Source: Vespula vulgaris
Taxonomy: Eukaryota > Arthropoda > Insecta > Hymenoptera > Vespidae
Direction of reading: 5' to 3'
Length of the DNA stretch: 64,000 nucleotides
NCBI RefSeq assembly: GCF_905475345.1
Contig: NW_026114518.1
Span: forward strand, 186,001 to 250,000
A program made the position numbers and the translations under genes. The notes below the pieces were generated by a model that was not told the DNA's origin, did no database searches, and worked only from the letters and a program-made list of their open reading frames with translations. Shown here in pieces: positions 52,837-64,000 of the stretch. How positions within the stretch are numbered: the stretch's first letter is position 1; each line of letters begins with the position of its first letter.

Positions 52837-53084
52837 CATCCAGATCTGACCAATAGGAGCAGAGTTATAACGGTTTAAAGGGAACAAAGGAAAAAAAAAT
52901 TTTTCTTTTACAATTTTTTTCTCCGAAACTATAGCACCTAGAACAACCGGAGCGAGGGAATTGGAAAGTGCTCGTCGCCTCCTACAGGCGCATATTTTTT
53001 TCATCCAGATCTGACCAATAGGAGCCGAGTTATAGCGGTTTTATTGGATCAAAGGAAAAAAAAATTTTTCTTTAACAATTTTTT
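52680..53084. repeat. 4-mer HOR, partial leading unit
   Basis: Sequence from about 52,680 matches the following unit at 658 bp. To its left is the B-B junction. It ends at the GGTTTTATTGGATC marker (about 53,038) and the CCTAGG variant at 53,085. Confidence 0.82.
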
Positions 53085-53742
53085 CCTAGGAAACTGTAGC
53101 ACCTAGAACAACCGGAGCGAGGACATTGGAAAGGACTCGTCGCGCCGTACACGCCCATATTTTTTTCATCCAGATCTGACCAATAGGAGCCGAGTTATAA
53201 CGGTTTAAAGGGAACAAAGGAAAAAAAAATTTTTCTTTCACAATTTTTCTCTCCGAAACTATAGCACCTAGAACAACCGTAGCGAGGGCATTGGAAAGGG
53301 CTCGTCGCCTCCTACACGGCCATATTTTTTTCATCCAGATCTGACCAATAGGAGCCGAGTTACAACCGTTTAAATGGAACAATGGAAAATAATCTTTCTT
53401 TAACAATTTTTTTCTCCAAAACTATAGCAACGAGAACAACCGGACAGGGGTCATTGGAAGGCGCTCCTCGCGCACTACACGGCCATATTTTGTTCATCCA
53501 GATCTGACCAATAGGAGCAGAGTTATAACGGTTTAAAGGGAACAAAGGAAAAAAAAATTTTTCTTTAACAATTTTTTTCTCCGAAACTATAGCACCTAGA
53601 ACAACCGGAGCGAGGGAATTGGAAAGTGCTCGTCGCCTCCTACAGGCGCATATTTTTTTCATCCAGATCTGACCAATAGGAGCCGAGTTATAGCGGTTTT
53701 ATTGGATCAAAGGAAAAAAAAATTTTTCTTTAACAATTTTTT
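53085..53742. repeat. 4-mer HOR unit (658 bp)
   Basis: The unit is phased on the CCTAGG variant (53085 to 53743). It holds four monomers, one of them B-type with GCAACGAGAAC, giving 4 x 165 minus 2 bp. The next GGTTTTATTGGATC marker lies near 53,696. Its sequence is nearly identical to the next unit, which makes this among the youngest amplifications in the window. Confidence 0.9.
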
Positions 53743-54400
53743 CCTAGGAAACTGTAGCACCTAGAACAACCGGAGCGAGGACATTGGAAAGGACTCGTCG
53801 CGCCGTACACGCCCATATTTTTTTCATCCAGATCTGACCAATAGGAGCCGAGTTATAACGGTTTAAAGGGAACAAAGGAAAAAAAAATTTTTCTTTCACA
53901 ATTTTTCTCTCCGAAACTATAGCACCTAGAACAACCGTAGCGAGGGCATTGGAAAGGGCTCGTCGCCTCCTACACGGCCATATTTTTTTCATCCAGATCT
54001 GACCAATAGGAGCCGAGTTACAACCGTTTAAATGGAACAATGGAAAATAATCTTTCTTTAACAATTTTTTTCTCCAAAACTATAGCAACGAGAACAACCG
54101 GACAGGGGTCATTGGAAGGCGCTCCTCGCGCACTACACGGCCATATTTTGTTCATCCAGATCTGACCAATAGGAGCAGAGTTATAACGGTTTAAAGGGAA
54201 CAAAGGAAAAAAAAATTTTTCTTTAACAATTTTTTTCTCCGAAACTATAGCACCTAGAACAACCGGAGCGAGGGAATTGGAAAGTGCTCGTCGCCTCCTA
54301 CAGGCGCATATTTTTTTCATCCAGATCTGACCAATAGGAGCCGAGTTATAGCGGTTTTATTGGAACAAAGGAAAAAAAAATTTTTCTTTAACAATTTTTT
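53743..54400. repeat. 4-mer HOR unit (658 bp)
   Basis: The unit is phased on CCTAGG (53743 to 54401). It ends with GGTTTTATTGGAAC near 54,354 instead of the GGATC form of the two preceding units, so the GGATC change was carried to the neighbouring unit during amplification. Confidence 0.9.
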
Positions 54401-55095
54401 CCTAGGAAACTGTAGCACCTAGAACAACCGGAGCGAGGACATTGGAAAGGACTCGTCGCGCCGTACACGCCCATATTTTTTTCATCCAGATCTGACCAAT
54501 AGGAGCCGAGTTATAACGGTTTAAAGGGAACAAAGGAAAAAAAAATTTTTCTTTAACAATTTTTTTCTCCGAAATTGTGGCACCTAGAACAACCGGAGCG
54601 AGGGCATTGGAAAGGGCTCGTCGCCTCCTACACGGCCATATTTTTTTCATCCAGATCTGACCAATAGGAGCCGAGTTACAACGGTTTAAATGGAACAAAG
54701 GAAAAAAAATTTTTCTTTAAAGATTTTTCTCTCCGAAACTGTGGCACCTAGAACAACCGGAGTGAGGGCATTGGAAAGGACTCGTCGCGCCGTACACGCC
54801 CATATTTTTTTCATCCAGATCTGACCAACTGGAGCCGAGTTATAACGGTTTAAAGGGAACATAGGAAAAAAAAATTTTTTTTAATAATTTTTCTCTCCGA
54901 AACTATAGCACCAAGAACAACCGGAGCGAGGGCATTGGAAAGAACTCGTCGCGCCGTACACGCCCATATTTTTTTCATCCAGATATGACCAACTGGAGCC
55001 GAGTTATAACGGTTTAAAGGGAACAAAGGAAAAAAAAATTTTTTTTAACAATTTTTCTCTCCGAAACTATAGCACCTAGAACAACCGGAGCGAGG
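53781..55095. repeat. 1,315-bp 8-mer block, copy 1
   Basis: Landmarks at 54018, 54402 and 55014 recur 1315 bp downstream. It consists of a 4-mer unit plus monomers with GAAATTGTGGCACC (about 54,573), TTTAAAGATTTTTCTC (about 54,716) and TTTAATAATTTTTCTC (about 54,885). Confidence 0.82.
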
Positions 55096-56410
55096 ACATT
55101 GGAAAGGACTCGTCGCGCCGTACACGCCCATATTTTTTTCATCCAGATCTGACCAATAGGAGCCGAGTTATAACGGTTTAAAGGGAACAAAGGAAAAAAA
55201 AATTTTTCTTTCACAATTTTTCTCTCCGAAACTATAGCACCTAGAACAACCGTAGCGAGGGCATTGGAAAGGGCTCGTCGCCTCCTACACGGCCATATTT
55301 TTTTCACCCAGATCTGACCAATAGGAGCCGAGTTACAACCGTTTAAATGGAACAATGGAAAATAATCTTTCTTTAACAATTTTTTTCTCCAAAACTATAG
55401 CAACGAGAACAACCGGACAGGGGTCATTGGAAGGCGCTCCTCGCGCACTACACGGCCATATTTTGTTCATCCAGATCTGACCAATAGGAGCAGAGTTATA
55501 ACGGTTTAAAGGGAACAAAGGAAAAAAAAATTTTTCTTTAACAATTTTTTTCTCCGAAACTATAGCACCTAGAACAACCGGAGCGAGGGAATTGGAAAGT
55601 GCTCGTCGCCTCCTACAGGCGCATATTTTTTTCATCCAGATCTGACCAATAGGAGCCGAGTTATAGCGGTTTTATTGGAACAAAGGAAAAAAAAATTTTT
55701 CTTTAACAATTTTTTCCTAGGAAACTGTAGCACCTAGAACAACCGGAGCGAGGACATTGGAAAGGACTCGTCGCGCCGTACACGCCCATATTTTTTTCAT
55801 CCAGATCTGACCAATAGGAGCCGAGTTATAACGGTTTAAAGGGAACAAAGGAAAAAAAAATTTTTCTTTAACAATTTTTTTCTCCGAAATTGTGGCACCT
55901 AGAACAACCGGAGCGAGGGCATTGGAAAGGGCTCGTCGCCTCCTACACGGCCATATTTTTTTCATCCAGATCTGACCAATAGGAGCCGAGTTACAACGGT
56001 TTAAATGGAACAAAGGAAAAAAAATTTTTCTTTAAAGATTTTTCTCTCCGAAACTGTGGCACCTAGAACAACCGGAGTGAGGGCATTGGAAAGGACTCGT
56101 CGCGCCGTACACGCCCATATTTTTTTCATCCAGATCTGACCAACTGGAGCCGAGTTATAACGGTTTAAAGGGAACATAGGAAAAAAAAATTTTTTTTAAT
56201 AATTTTTCTCTCCGAAACTATAGCACCAAGAACAACCGGAGCGAGGGCATTGGAAAGAACTCGTCGCGCCGTACACGCCCATATTTTTTTCATCCAGATA
56301 TGACCAACTGGAGCCGAGTTATAACGGTTTAAAGGGAACAAAGGAAAAAAAAATTTTTTTTAACAATTTTTCTCTCCGAAACTATAGCACCTAGAACAAC
56401 CGGAGCGAGG
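55096..56410. repeat. 1,315-bp 8-mer block, copy 2
   Basis: This is a tandem copy of 53,781-55,095, also sharing the CACCAAGAAC change (about 54,910 and 56,225). The junction lies near GGAGCGAGGACATTGG at about 55,090. After 56,410 the sequence continues with the GTCGAGCCGTAC monomer instead. Confidence 0.82.
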
Positions 56411-58652
56411 GCATTGGAAAGGGCTCGTCGAGCCGTACACGCCCATATTTTGTTCATCCAGATTTGACCAATAGGAGCCGAGTTATAACGGTTTAAAGGG
56501 AACAAAGGAAAAAAAAATTTTTCTTTCACAATTTTTTTCTCCGAAACTATAGCACCTAGAACAACCGGAGCGAGGGCATTGGAAAGGGCTCGTCGCCTCC
56601 TACACGCCCATATTTTTTTCATCCAGATATGACCAATAGGAGCCGAGTTATAACGGTTTAAAGGGTACAAAGGAAAAAAAAATTTTTTTTTAACAATTTT
56701 TTTCTCCGAAACTGTGGCACCTAGAACAACCGGAGCGAGGGCATTGGAAAGGGCTCGTCGCCTCCTACATGGTCATATTTTTTTCATCCAGATCTGACCA
56801 ATAGGAGCCGAGTTACAACGGTTTAAATGGAACAAAGGAAAAAAAAATTCTCTTTAACAATTTTTCTCTCCGAAACTATAGCACCTAGAACAACCGTAGC
56901 GAGGGCATTGGAAAGGGCTCGTCGCCTCCTACACGGCCATATTTTTTTCATCCAGATCTGACCGATAGGAGCCGAGTTACAACGGTTTAAATGGAACAAA
57001 GGAAAATAATCTTTCTTTAACAATTTTTTTCTCCAAAACTATAGCACCTAGATCAACCGGACAGGGGTCATTGGAAGGCGCTCCTCGCGCAATACACGGC
57101 CATATTTTGTTCATCCAGATCTGACCAATAGGAGCCGAGTTATAGCGGTTTAAATGGAACAAAGGAAAAAAAAATTTTTTTTTAACAATTTTTTCCTAGG
57201 AAACTGTAGCACCTAGAACAACCGGAGCGAGGACATTGGAAAGGACTCGTCGCGCCGTACACGCCCATATTTTTTTCATCCAGATCTGACCAAGAGGAGC
57301 CGAGTTATAACGGTTTAAAGGGAACAAAGGAAAAAAAAATTTTTCTTTCACAATTTTTCTCTCCGAAACTATAGCACCTAGAACAACCGTAGCGAGGGCA
57401 TTGGAAAGGGCTCGTCGCCTCCTACACGGCCATATTTTTTTCATCCAGATCTGACCAATAGGAGCCGAGTTACAACCGTTTAAATGGAACAATGGAAAAT
57501 AATCTTTCTTTAACAATTTTTTTCTCCAAAACTATAGCAACGAGAACAACCGGACAGGGGTCATTGGAAGGCGCTCCTCGCGCACTACACGGCCATATTT
57601 TGTTCATCCAGATCTGACCAATAGGAGCAGAGTTATAACGGTTTAAAGGGAACAAAGGAAAAAAAAATTTTTCTTTAACAATTTTTTTCTCCGAAACTAT
57701 AGCACCTAGAACAACCGGAGCGAGGGAATTGGAAAGTGCTCGTCGCCTCCTACAGGCGCATATTTTTTTCATCCAGATCTGACCAATAGGAGCCGAGTTA
57801 TAGCGGTTTTATTGGAACAAAGGAAAAAAAAATTTTTCTTTAACAATTTTTTCCTAGGAAACTGTAGCACCTAGAACAACCGGAGCGAGGACATTGGAAA
57901 GGACTCGTCGCGCCGTACACGCCCATATTTTTTTCATCCAGATCTGACCAATAGGAGCCGAGTTATAACGGTTTAAAGGGAACAAAGGAAAAAAAAATTT
58001 TTCTTTCACAATTTTTCTCTCCGAAACTATAGCACCTAGAACAACCGTAGCGAGGGCATTGGAAAGGGCTCGTCGCCTCCTACACGGCCATATTTTTTTC
58101 ATCCAGATCTGACCAATAGGAGCCGAGTTACAACCGTTTAAATGGAACAATGGAAAATAATCTTTCTTTAACAATTTTTTTCTCCAAAACTATAGCAACG
58201 AGAACAACCGGACAGGGGTCATTGGAAGGCGCTCCTCGCGCACTACACGTCCATATTTTGTTCATCCAGATCTGACCAATAGGAGCAGAGTTATAACGGT
58301 TTAAAGGGAACAAAGGAAAAAAAAATTTTTCTTTAACAATTTTTTTCTCCGAAACTATAGCACCTAGAACAACCGGAGCGAGGGAATTGGAAAGTGCTCG
58401 TCGCCTCCTACAGGCGCATATTTTTTTCATCCAGATCTGACCAATAGGAGCCGAGTTATAGCGGTTTTATTGGAACAAAGGAAAAAAAAATTTTTCTTTA
58501 ACAATTTTTTCCTAGGAAACTGTAGCACCTAGAACAACCGGAGCGAGGACATTGGAAAGGACTCGTCGCGCCGTACACGCCCATATTTTTTTCATCCAGA
58601 TCTGACCAATAGGAGCCGAGTTATAACGGTTTAAAGGGAACAAAGGAAAAAA
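56186..58652. repeat. 2,467-bp 15-mer block, copy 1
   Basis: Markers GGTTTTATTGG at about 57,806 and 58,464 recur at about 60,273 and 60,931, and B monomers follow the same 2467-bp offset. The block contains two 658-bp 4-mer units and an A-A-B stretch. The length is 15 units minus 8 bp. Confidence 0.85.
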
Positions 58653-61119
58653 AAATTTTTTTTAATAATTTTTCTCTCCGAAACTATAGCATCTAGAACA
58701 ACCGGAGCGAGGGCATTGGAAAGAACTCGTCGCGCCGTACACGCCCATATTTTTTTCATCCAGATCTGACCAACTGGAGCCGAGTTATAACGGTTTAAAG
58801 GGAACAAAGGAAAAAAAAATTTTTTTTAACAATTTTTCTCTCCGAAACTATAGCACCTAGAACAACCGGAGCGAGGGCATTGGAAAGGGCTCGTCGAGCC
58901 GTACACGCCCATATTTTGTTCATCCAGATTTGACCAATAGGAGCCGAGTTATAACGGTTTAAAGGGAACAAAAGAAAAAAAAATTTTTCTTTCACAATTT
59001 TTTTCTCCGAAACTATAGCACCTAGAACAACCGGAGCGAGGGCATTGGAAAGGGCTCGTCGCCTCCTACACGCCCATATTTTTTTCATCCAGATATGACC
59101 AATAGGAGCCGAGTTATAACGGTTTAAAGGGTACAAAGGAAAAAAAAATTTTTTTTTTGACAATTTTTTTCTCCGAAACTGTGGCACCTAGAACAACCGG
59201 AGCGAGGGCATTGGAAAGGGCTCGTCGCCTCCTACATGGTCATATTTTTTTCATCCAGATCTGACCAATAGGAGCCGAGTTACAACGGTTTAAATGGAAC
59301 AAAGGAAAAAAAAATTCTCTTTAACAATTTTTCTCTCCGAAACTATAGCACCTAGAACAACCGTAGCGAGGGCATTGGAAAGGGCTCGTCGCCTCCTACA
59401 CGGCCATATTTTTTTCATCCAGATCTGACCGATAGGAGCCGAGTTACAACGGTTTAAATGGAACAAAGGAAAATAATCTTTCTTTAACAATTTTTTTCTC
59501 CAAAACTATAGCACCTAGATCAACCGGACAGGGGTCATTGGAAGGCGCTCCTCGCGCAATACACGGCCATATTTTGTTCATCCAGATCTGACCAATAGGA
59601 GCCGAGTTATAGCGGTTTAAATGGAACAAAGGAAAAAAAAATTTTTTTTTAACAATTTTTTCCTAGGAAACTGTAGCACCTAGAACAACCGGAGCGAGGA
59701 CATTGGAAAGGACTCGTCGCGCCGTACACGCCCATATTTTTTTCATCCAGATCTGACCAAGAGGAGCCGAGTTATAACGGTTTAAAGGGAACAAAGGAAA
59801 AAAAAATTTTTCTTTCACAATTTTTCTCTCCGAAACTATAGCACCTAGAACAACCGTAGCGAGGGCATTGGAAAGGGCTCGTCGCCTCCTACACGGCCAC
59901 ATTTTTTTCATCCAGATCTGACCAATAGGAGCCGAGTTACAACCGTTTAAATGGAACAACGGAAAATAATCTTTCTTTAACAATTTTTTTCTCCAAAACT
60001 ATAGCAACGAGAACAACCGGACAGGGGTCATTGGAAGGCGCTCCTCGCGCACTACACGGCCATATTTTGTTCATCCAGATCTGACCAATAGGAGCAGAGT
60101 TATAACGGTTTAAAGGGAACAAAGGAAAAAAAAATTTTTCTTTAACAATTTTTTTCTCCGAAACTATAGCACCTAGAACAACCGGAGCGAGGGAGTTGGA
60201 AAGTGCTCGTCGCCTCCTACAGGCGCATATTTTTTTCATCCAGATCTGACCAATAGGAGCCGAGTTATAGCGGTTTTATTGGAACAAAGGAAAAAAAAAT
60301 TTTTCTTTAACAATTTTTTCCTAGGAAACTGTAGCACCTAGAACAACCGGAGCGACGACATTGGAAAGGACTCGTCGCGCCGTACACGCCCATATTTTTT
60401 TCATCCAGATCTGACCAATAGGAGCCGAGTTATAACGGTTTAAAGGGAACAAAGGAAAAAAAAATTTTTCTTTCACAATTTTTCTCTCCGAAACTATAGC
60501 ACCTAGAGCAACCGTAGCGAGGGCATTGGAAAGGGCTCGTCGCCTCCTACACGGCCATATTTTTTTCATCCAGATCTGACCAATAGGAGCCGAGTTACAA
60601 CCGTTTAAATGGAACAATGGAAAATAATCTTTCTTTAACAATTTTTTTCTCCAAAACTATAGCAACGAGAACAACCGGACAGGGGTCATTGGAAGGCGCT
60701 CCTCGCGCACTACACGGCCATATTTTGTTCATCCAGATCTGACCAATAGGAGCAGAGTTATAACGGTTTAAAGGGAACAAAGGAAAAAAAAATTTTTCTT
60801 TAACAATTTTTTTCTCCGAAACTATAGCACCTAGAACAACCGGAGCGAGGGAATTGGAAAGTGCTCGTCGCCTCCTACAGGCGCATATTTTTTTCATCCA
60901 GATCTGACCAATAGGAGCCGAGTTATAGCGGTTTTATTGGAACAAAGGAAAAAAAAATTTTTCTTTAACAATTTTTTCCTAGGAAACTGTAGCACCTAGA
61001 ACAACCGGAGCGAGGACATTGGAAAGGACTCGTCGCGCCGTACACGCCCATATTTTTTTCATCCAGATCTGACCAATAGGAGCCGAGTTATAACGGTTTA
61101 AAGGGAACAAAGGAAAAAA
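58653..61119. repeat. 2,467-bp 15-mer block, copy 2
   Basis: This is a tandem copy of 56,186-58,652. It ends near 61,120, where CTTTCACAATTTTTCTC replaces the expected TTTAATAATTTTTCTC. Small private changes include GGGAGTTGG near 60,193 and GAGCGACGACATTGG near 60,350. Confidence 0.85.
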
Positions 61120-64000
61120 AAATTTTTCTTTCACAATTTTTCTCTCCGAAACTATAGCACCTAGAACAACCGTAGCGAGGGCATTGGAAAGGACTCGTCG
61201 CGCCGTACACGCCCATATTTTTTTTATCCAGATGTGACCAATAGGAGCCGAGTTATAACGGTTTAAATGGAACAAAGGAAAAAAAATTTTTCTTTAAAGA
61301 TTTTTCTCTCCGAAACTGTGGCACCTAGAACAACCGGAGTGAGGGCATTGGAAAGGACTCGTCGCGCCGTACACTCCCATATTTTTTTCATCCAGATCTG
61401 ACCAACTGGAGCCGAGTTATAACGGTTTAAAGGGAACAAAGGAAAAAAAAATTTTTTTTAATAATTTTTCTCTCCGAAACTATAGCACCTAGAACAACCG
61501 GAGCGAGGGCATTGGAAAGGACTCGTCGCGCCGTACACGCCCATATTTTTTTCATCCAGATCTGCCAACTGGAGCCGAGTTATAACGGTTTAAAGGGAAC
61601 AAAGGAAAAAAAAATTTTTTTTAACAATTTTTCTCTCCGAAACTATAGCACCTAGAACAACCGGAGCGAGGGCATTGGAAAGGGCTCGTCGAGCCGTACA
61701 AGCCCATATTTTGTTCATCCAGATTTGACCAATAGGAGCCGAGTTATAACGGTTTAAAGGGAACAAAGGAAAAAAAAATTTTTCTTTCACAATTTTTTTC
61801 TCCGAAACTATAGCACCTAGAACAACCGGAGCGAGGGCATTGGAAAGGGCTCGTCGCCTCCTACACGGCCATATTTTTTTCATCCAGATCTGACCCATAG
61901 GAGCCGAGTTACACTGGTTTAAATGGAACAAAGGAAAATAATTTTTCTTTCACAATTTTTTTCTCCGAAACTATAGCACCTAGAACAACCGGAGCGAGGG
62001 CATTGGAAAGGGCTCGTCGCCTCCTACACGGCCATATTTTTTTCATCCAGATCTGACCAATAGGAGCCGAGTTACAACGGTTTAAATGGAACAAAGGAAA
62101 AAAAATTTTTCTTTAAAGATTTTTCTCTCCGACACTATGGCACCTAGAACAACCGGAGTGAGGGCATTGGAAAGGACTCGTCGCGCCGTACACGCACATA
62201 TTTTTTTCATCCAGATCTGACCAACTGGAGCCGAGTTATAACGGTTTAAAGGGAACAAAGGAAAAAAAAATTTTTTTTAATAATTTTTCTCTCCGAAACT
62301 ATAGCACCTAGAACAACTGGAGCGAGGGCATTGGAAAGGACTCGTCGCGCCGTACAGGCCCATATTTTTTTCATCCAGATCGGACCAACTGGAGCCGAGT
62401 TATAACGGTTTAAATGGAACAAAGGAAAATAATCTTTCTTTAACAATTTTTTCCTCCGAAACTGTAGCACTTAGAACAACCGGAGCGAGGGCATTGGAAA
62501 GGACTCGTCGCGCCGTACACGCACATATTTTTTTCATCCAGATCTGACCAATAGGAGCCGAGTTATAACGGTTTAAAGGGAACAAAGGAAAAAAAAAATT
62601 TTCTTTCACAATTTTTCTCTCCGAAACTATAGCATCTAGAACAACCGAAGCGAGGGCATTGGAAAGCGCTCGTCGCGCCGTACACGCCCATATTTTTTTC
62701 ATCCAGATCTGACCAATAGGAGCCGAGTTATAACGGTTTAAAGGGAACAAAGGAAAAAAAATTTTTTTTTAACAATTTTTTCCTCCGAAACTGTGGCATC
62801 TAGAACAACTGGACAGAGGTCATTGGAAAGGGCTCGTCGCCTCCTACACGGCCATATTTTTTTCATCCAGATCTGACCCATAGGAGCCGAGTTACACTGG
62901 TTTAAATGGAACAAAGGAAAATAATCTTTCTTTAACAATTTTTTTCTCCAAAACTATAGCACCTAGAACAACCGGACAGGGGTCATTGGAAGGCGCTCCT
63001 CGCGCACTACACGGCCATATTTTGTTCATCCAGATCTGATCAATATGAGCCGAGTTATAACGGATAAAGCGGAACAATGGAAAAAAAAATTTTTCTTTAA
63101 CAATTTTTTTCTCCGAAACTGTGGCACCTAGAACAACCGGAGCGAGGGCATTGGAAAGGGCTCGTCGCCTCCTACACGGTCATATTTTTTTCATCCAGAT
63201 CTGACCAATAGGAGCCGAGTTACAACGGTTTAAATGGAACAAAGGAAAAAAAATTTTTCTTTAACAATTTTTTTCTCCGAAACTTTGGCACCTAGAACAA
63301 CCGGAGCGAGGGCATTGGAGAGGGCTCGTCGCGCCGTACAAGCACATATTTTTTTCATCCAGATCTGACCAATACGAGCCGAGTTATAACGGTTTGAAGG
63401 GAACAAAGGAAAAAAAATTTTTTTTAACAATTTTTCTCTCCGAAACTATAGCATCTAGAACAACAGGAGCGAGGTCATTGGAAAGGGCTCGTCGCGCCCT
63501 ACAGGGGCATATTTTTTTCATCCAGATCTGACCAATACGAGCCGAGTTATAACGGTTTAAAGGGAACAAAGGAAAAAAAAATTTTTTTTTAACAATTTTT
63601 TCCTCCGAAACTGTGGCATCTAGAACAACTGGACCGAGGTCATTGGAAAGGGCTCGTCGCGCCCTACGCGCCCATATTTTTTTCATCCAGATCTGACCAA
63701 TAGGAGCCGAGTTACAACGGTTTAAATGGAACAAAGGAAAATAATCTTTCTTTAACAATTTTTTTCTCCAAAACTATAGCACCTAGAACAACCGGACAGG
63801 GGTCATTGGAAGGAGCTCCTCGCGCACTACACGGCCATATTTTGTTCATCCAGATCTGACCAATACGAGCCGAGTTATAACGGTTTAAAGGGAACAAAGG
63901 AAAAAAAAATTTTTTTTTAACAATTTTTTCCTCCGAAACTGTGGCATCTAGAACAACTGGACCGAGGTCATTGGAAAGGGCTCGTCGCCTCCTACACGGT
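61120..64000. repeat. Mosaic satellite segment at right edge
   Basis: This segment mixes monomers from the 51-56 kb type (ATCCAGATGTGACC near 61,228, TTTAAAGATTTTTCTC near 61,294 and 62,110) with monomers of the 24-25 kb and 40-41 kb type (CGGATAAAGCGG at 63061). One monomer has a 1-bp deletion (GATCTGCCAACTGG, about 61,565). I saw no CCTAGG variant after 60,978. The array continues past the window end. Confidence 0.75.
63061..63080. repeat. Rare marker variant CGGATAAAGCGG, copy 4
   Basis: This isolated occurrence lies about 22 kb beyond copy 3, with slightly different flank (GATCTGATCAATATGAG). It shows that the right-edge mosaic shares ancestry with the 25-41 kb blocks. Confidence 0.85.

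Larger units (their letters stand above)
1..64000. repeat. Satellite DNA array, 163-165 bp monomer with higher-order repeats
   Basis: The same monomer repeats head-to-tail from the first to the last base, about 390 times. Each copy has a CATCCAGATCTGACCAATAG segment, an A9T5 tract followed by TTAACAA and a T-run, a CTCCGAAACTATAGCACC segment and a G+C-rich GGCATTGGAAAGGGCTCGTC segment. Spacing measured between successive CATCCAG sites is 165 or 163 bp. No monomer is inverted and I see no insertion of unrelated sequence, so there is no intergenic or genic stretch to describe. Both window edges fall inside the array, so its full extent is unknown. The monomer is close to one nucleosome in length and, with the HOR structure, suggests centromeric or pericentromeric heterochromatin. 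That location is inference. I do not recognise the family. Confidence 0.98.

Noticed and set aside
730..63897. More than a hundred minus-strand open frames of 61-344 codons that look like a repetitive protein family.
   Set aside because: All are translations of the same satellite monomer in one stop-free frame. Their ends coincide with 163-bp monomers, 1-bp indels or the CCTAGG variant. Those I checked start at TTG, and many others open with the same MLKK segment. None shows a domain, signal or conserved start.
1..64000. CRISPR array, because of regular repeats.
   Set aside because: The units are 163-165 bp and contiguous. There are no short direct repeats separated by unique spacers, and no cas genes.
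1..64000. Tandem copies of a transposon or LTR end.
   Set aside because: No terminal repeats, target-site duplications or transposase/reverse transcriptase coding were seen, and the repeat unit is only about 164 bp throughout.
1..64000. tRNA, rRNA or other RNA genes.
   Set aside because: No cloverleaf, tRNA B-box pattern or rRNA core sequence was recognised in the monomer. Any match would have to recur about 390 times.
1..64000. Alpha satellite or known plant centromere satellites (CentO, CentC, CEN178).
   Set aside because: Monomer length and sequence do not match what I remember of these families. A database search would be needed to exclude more distant ones.

Overview
The whole 64-kb window is one uninterrupted, head-to-tail satellite DNA array. 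About 390 monomers of 163-165 bp all run in the same orientation. No protein gene, RNA gene, transposon, CRISPR array or single-copy sequence is visible in it. A representative monomer is about 42% G+C. It is split into an A/T-tract half (A9T5, then a TTAACAA core and a T-run) and a G+C-rich half. This pattern, with higher-order repeats (HORs) and nested near-identical duplications, points to eukaryotic heterochromatin, and a centromeric or pericentromeric array is the simplest reading. I do not recognise the monomer as a satellite family I know and cannot name the organism.

Two monomer classes build the array. A-type monomers are 165 bp. B-type monomers are 163 bp and carry a linked set of differences (AAATAATC in place of the long A/T junction, GGACAGGGGTCATTGG, ATTTTGTTCATCC). 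B monomers recur every few units, and in about 26-34 kb mostly every third unit (about 493 bp). HOR lengths fit n x 165 minus about 2 bp per B monomer: 658 (4-mer), 986 (6), 1316 (8), 1481 (9), 2467 (15), 3284 (20), 5911 (36) and 7397 (45).

Layout: 1-7.7 kb, 6-, 8-, 9- and 13-mer variants of one HOR. 7.7-22.5 kb, a 7,397-bp block in two tandem copies differing at about eight bases by eye. 22.5-25.5 kb, a mosaic. 25.5-32.1 kb, a 3,284-bp block in two copies, each holding a 1,477-bp 9-mer. 29.7-48.8 kb, a block of about 5.9 kb present two to four times, the later copies altered. 48.8-52.7 kb, a mosaic. 52.7-61.1 kb, a young 4-mer (658 bp) embedded in 8-mer (1,315 bp) and 15-mer (2,467 bp) duplications. 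61.1-64 kb, a mosaic that re-uses monomers also seen near 25 and 41 kb.

The many minus-strand open frames are a by-product of a 165-bp (55-codon) monomer with one stop-free frame. They close wherever a 163-bp monomer, a 1-bp indel or a CCTAGG variant occurs, and at least some begin at TTG. They are not annotated as genes. Duplication boundaries below were read by eye and are good to roughly +/-50 bp, because crossovers fall inside identical sequence.
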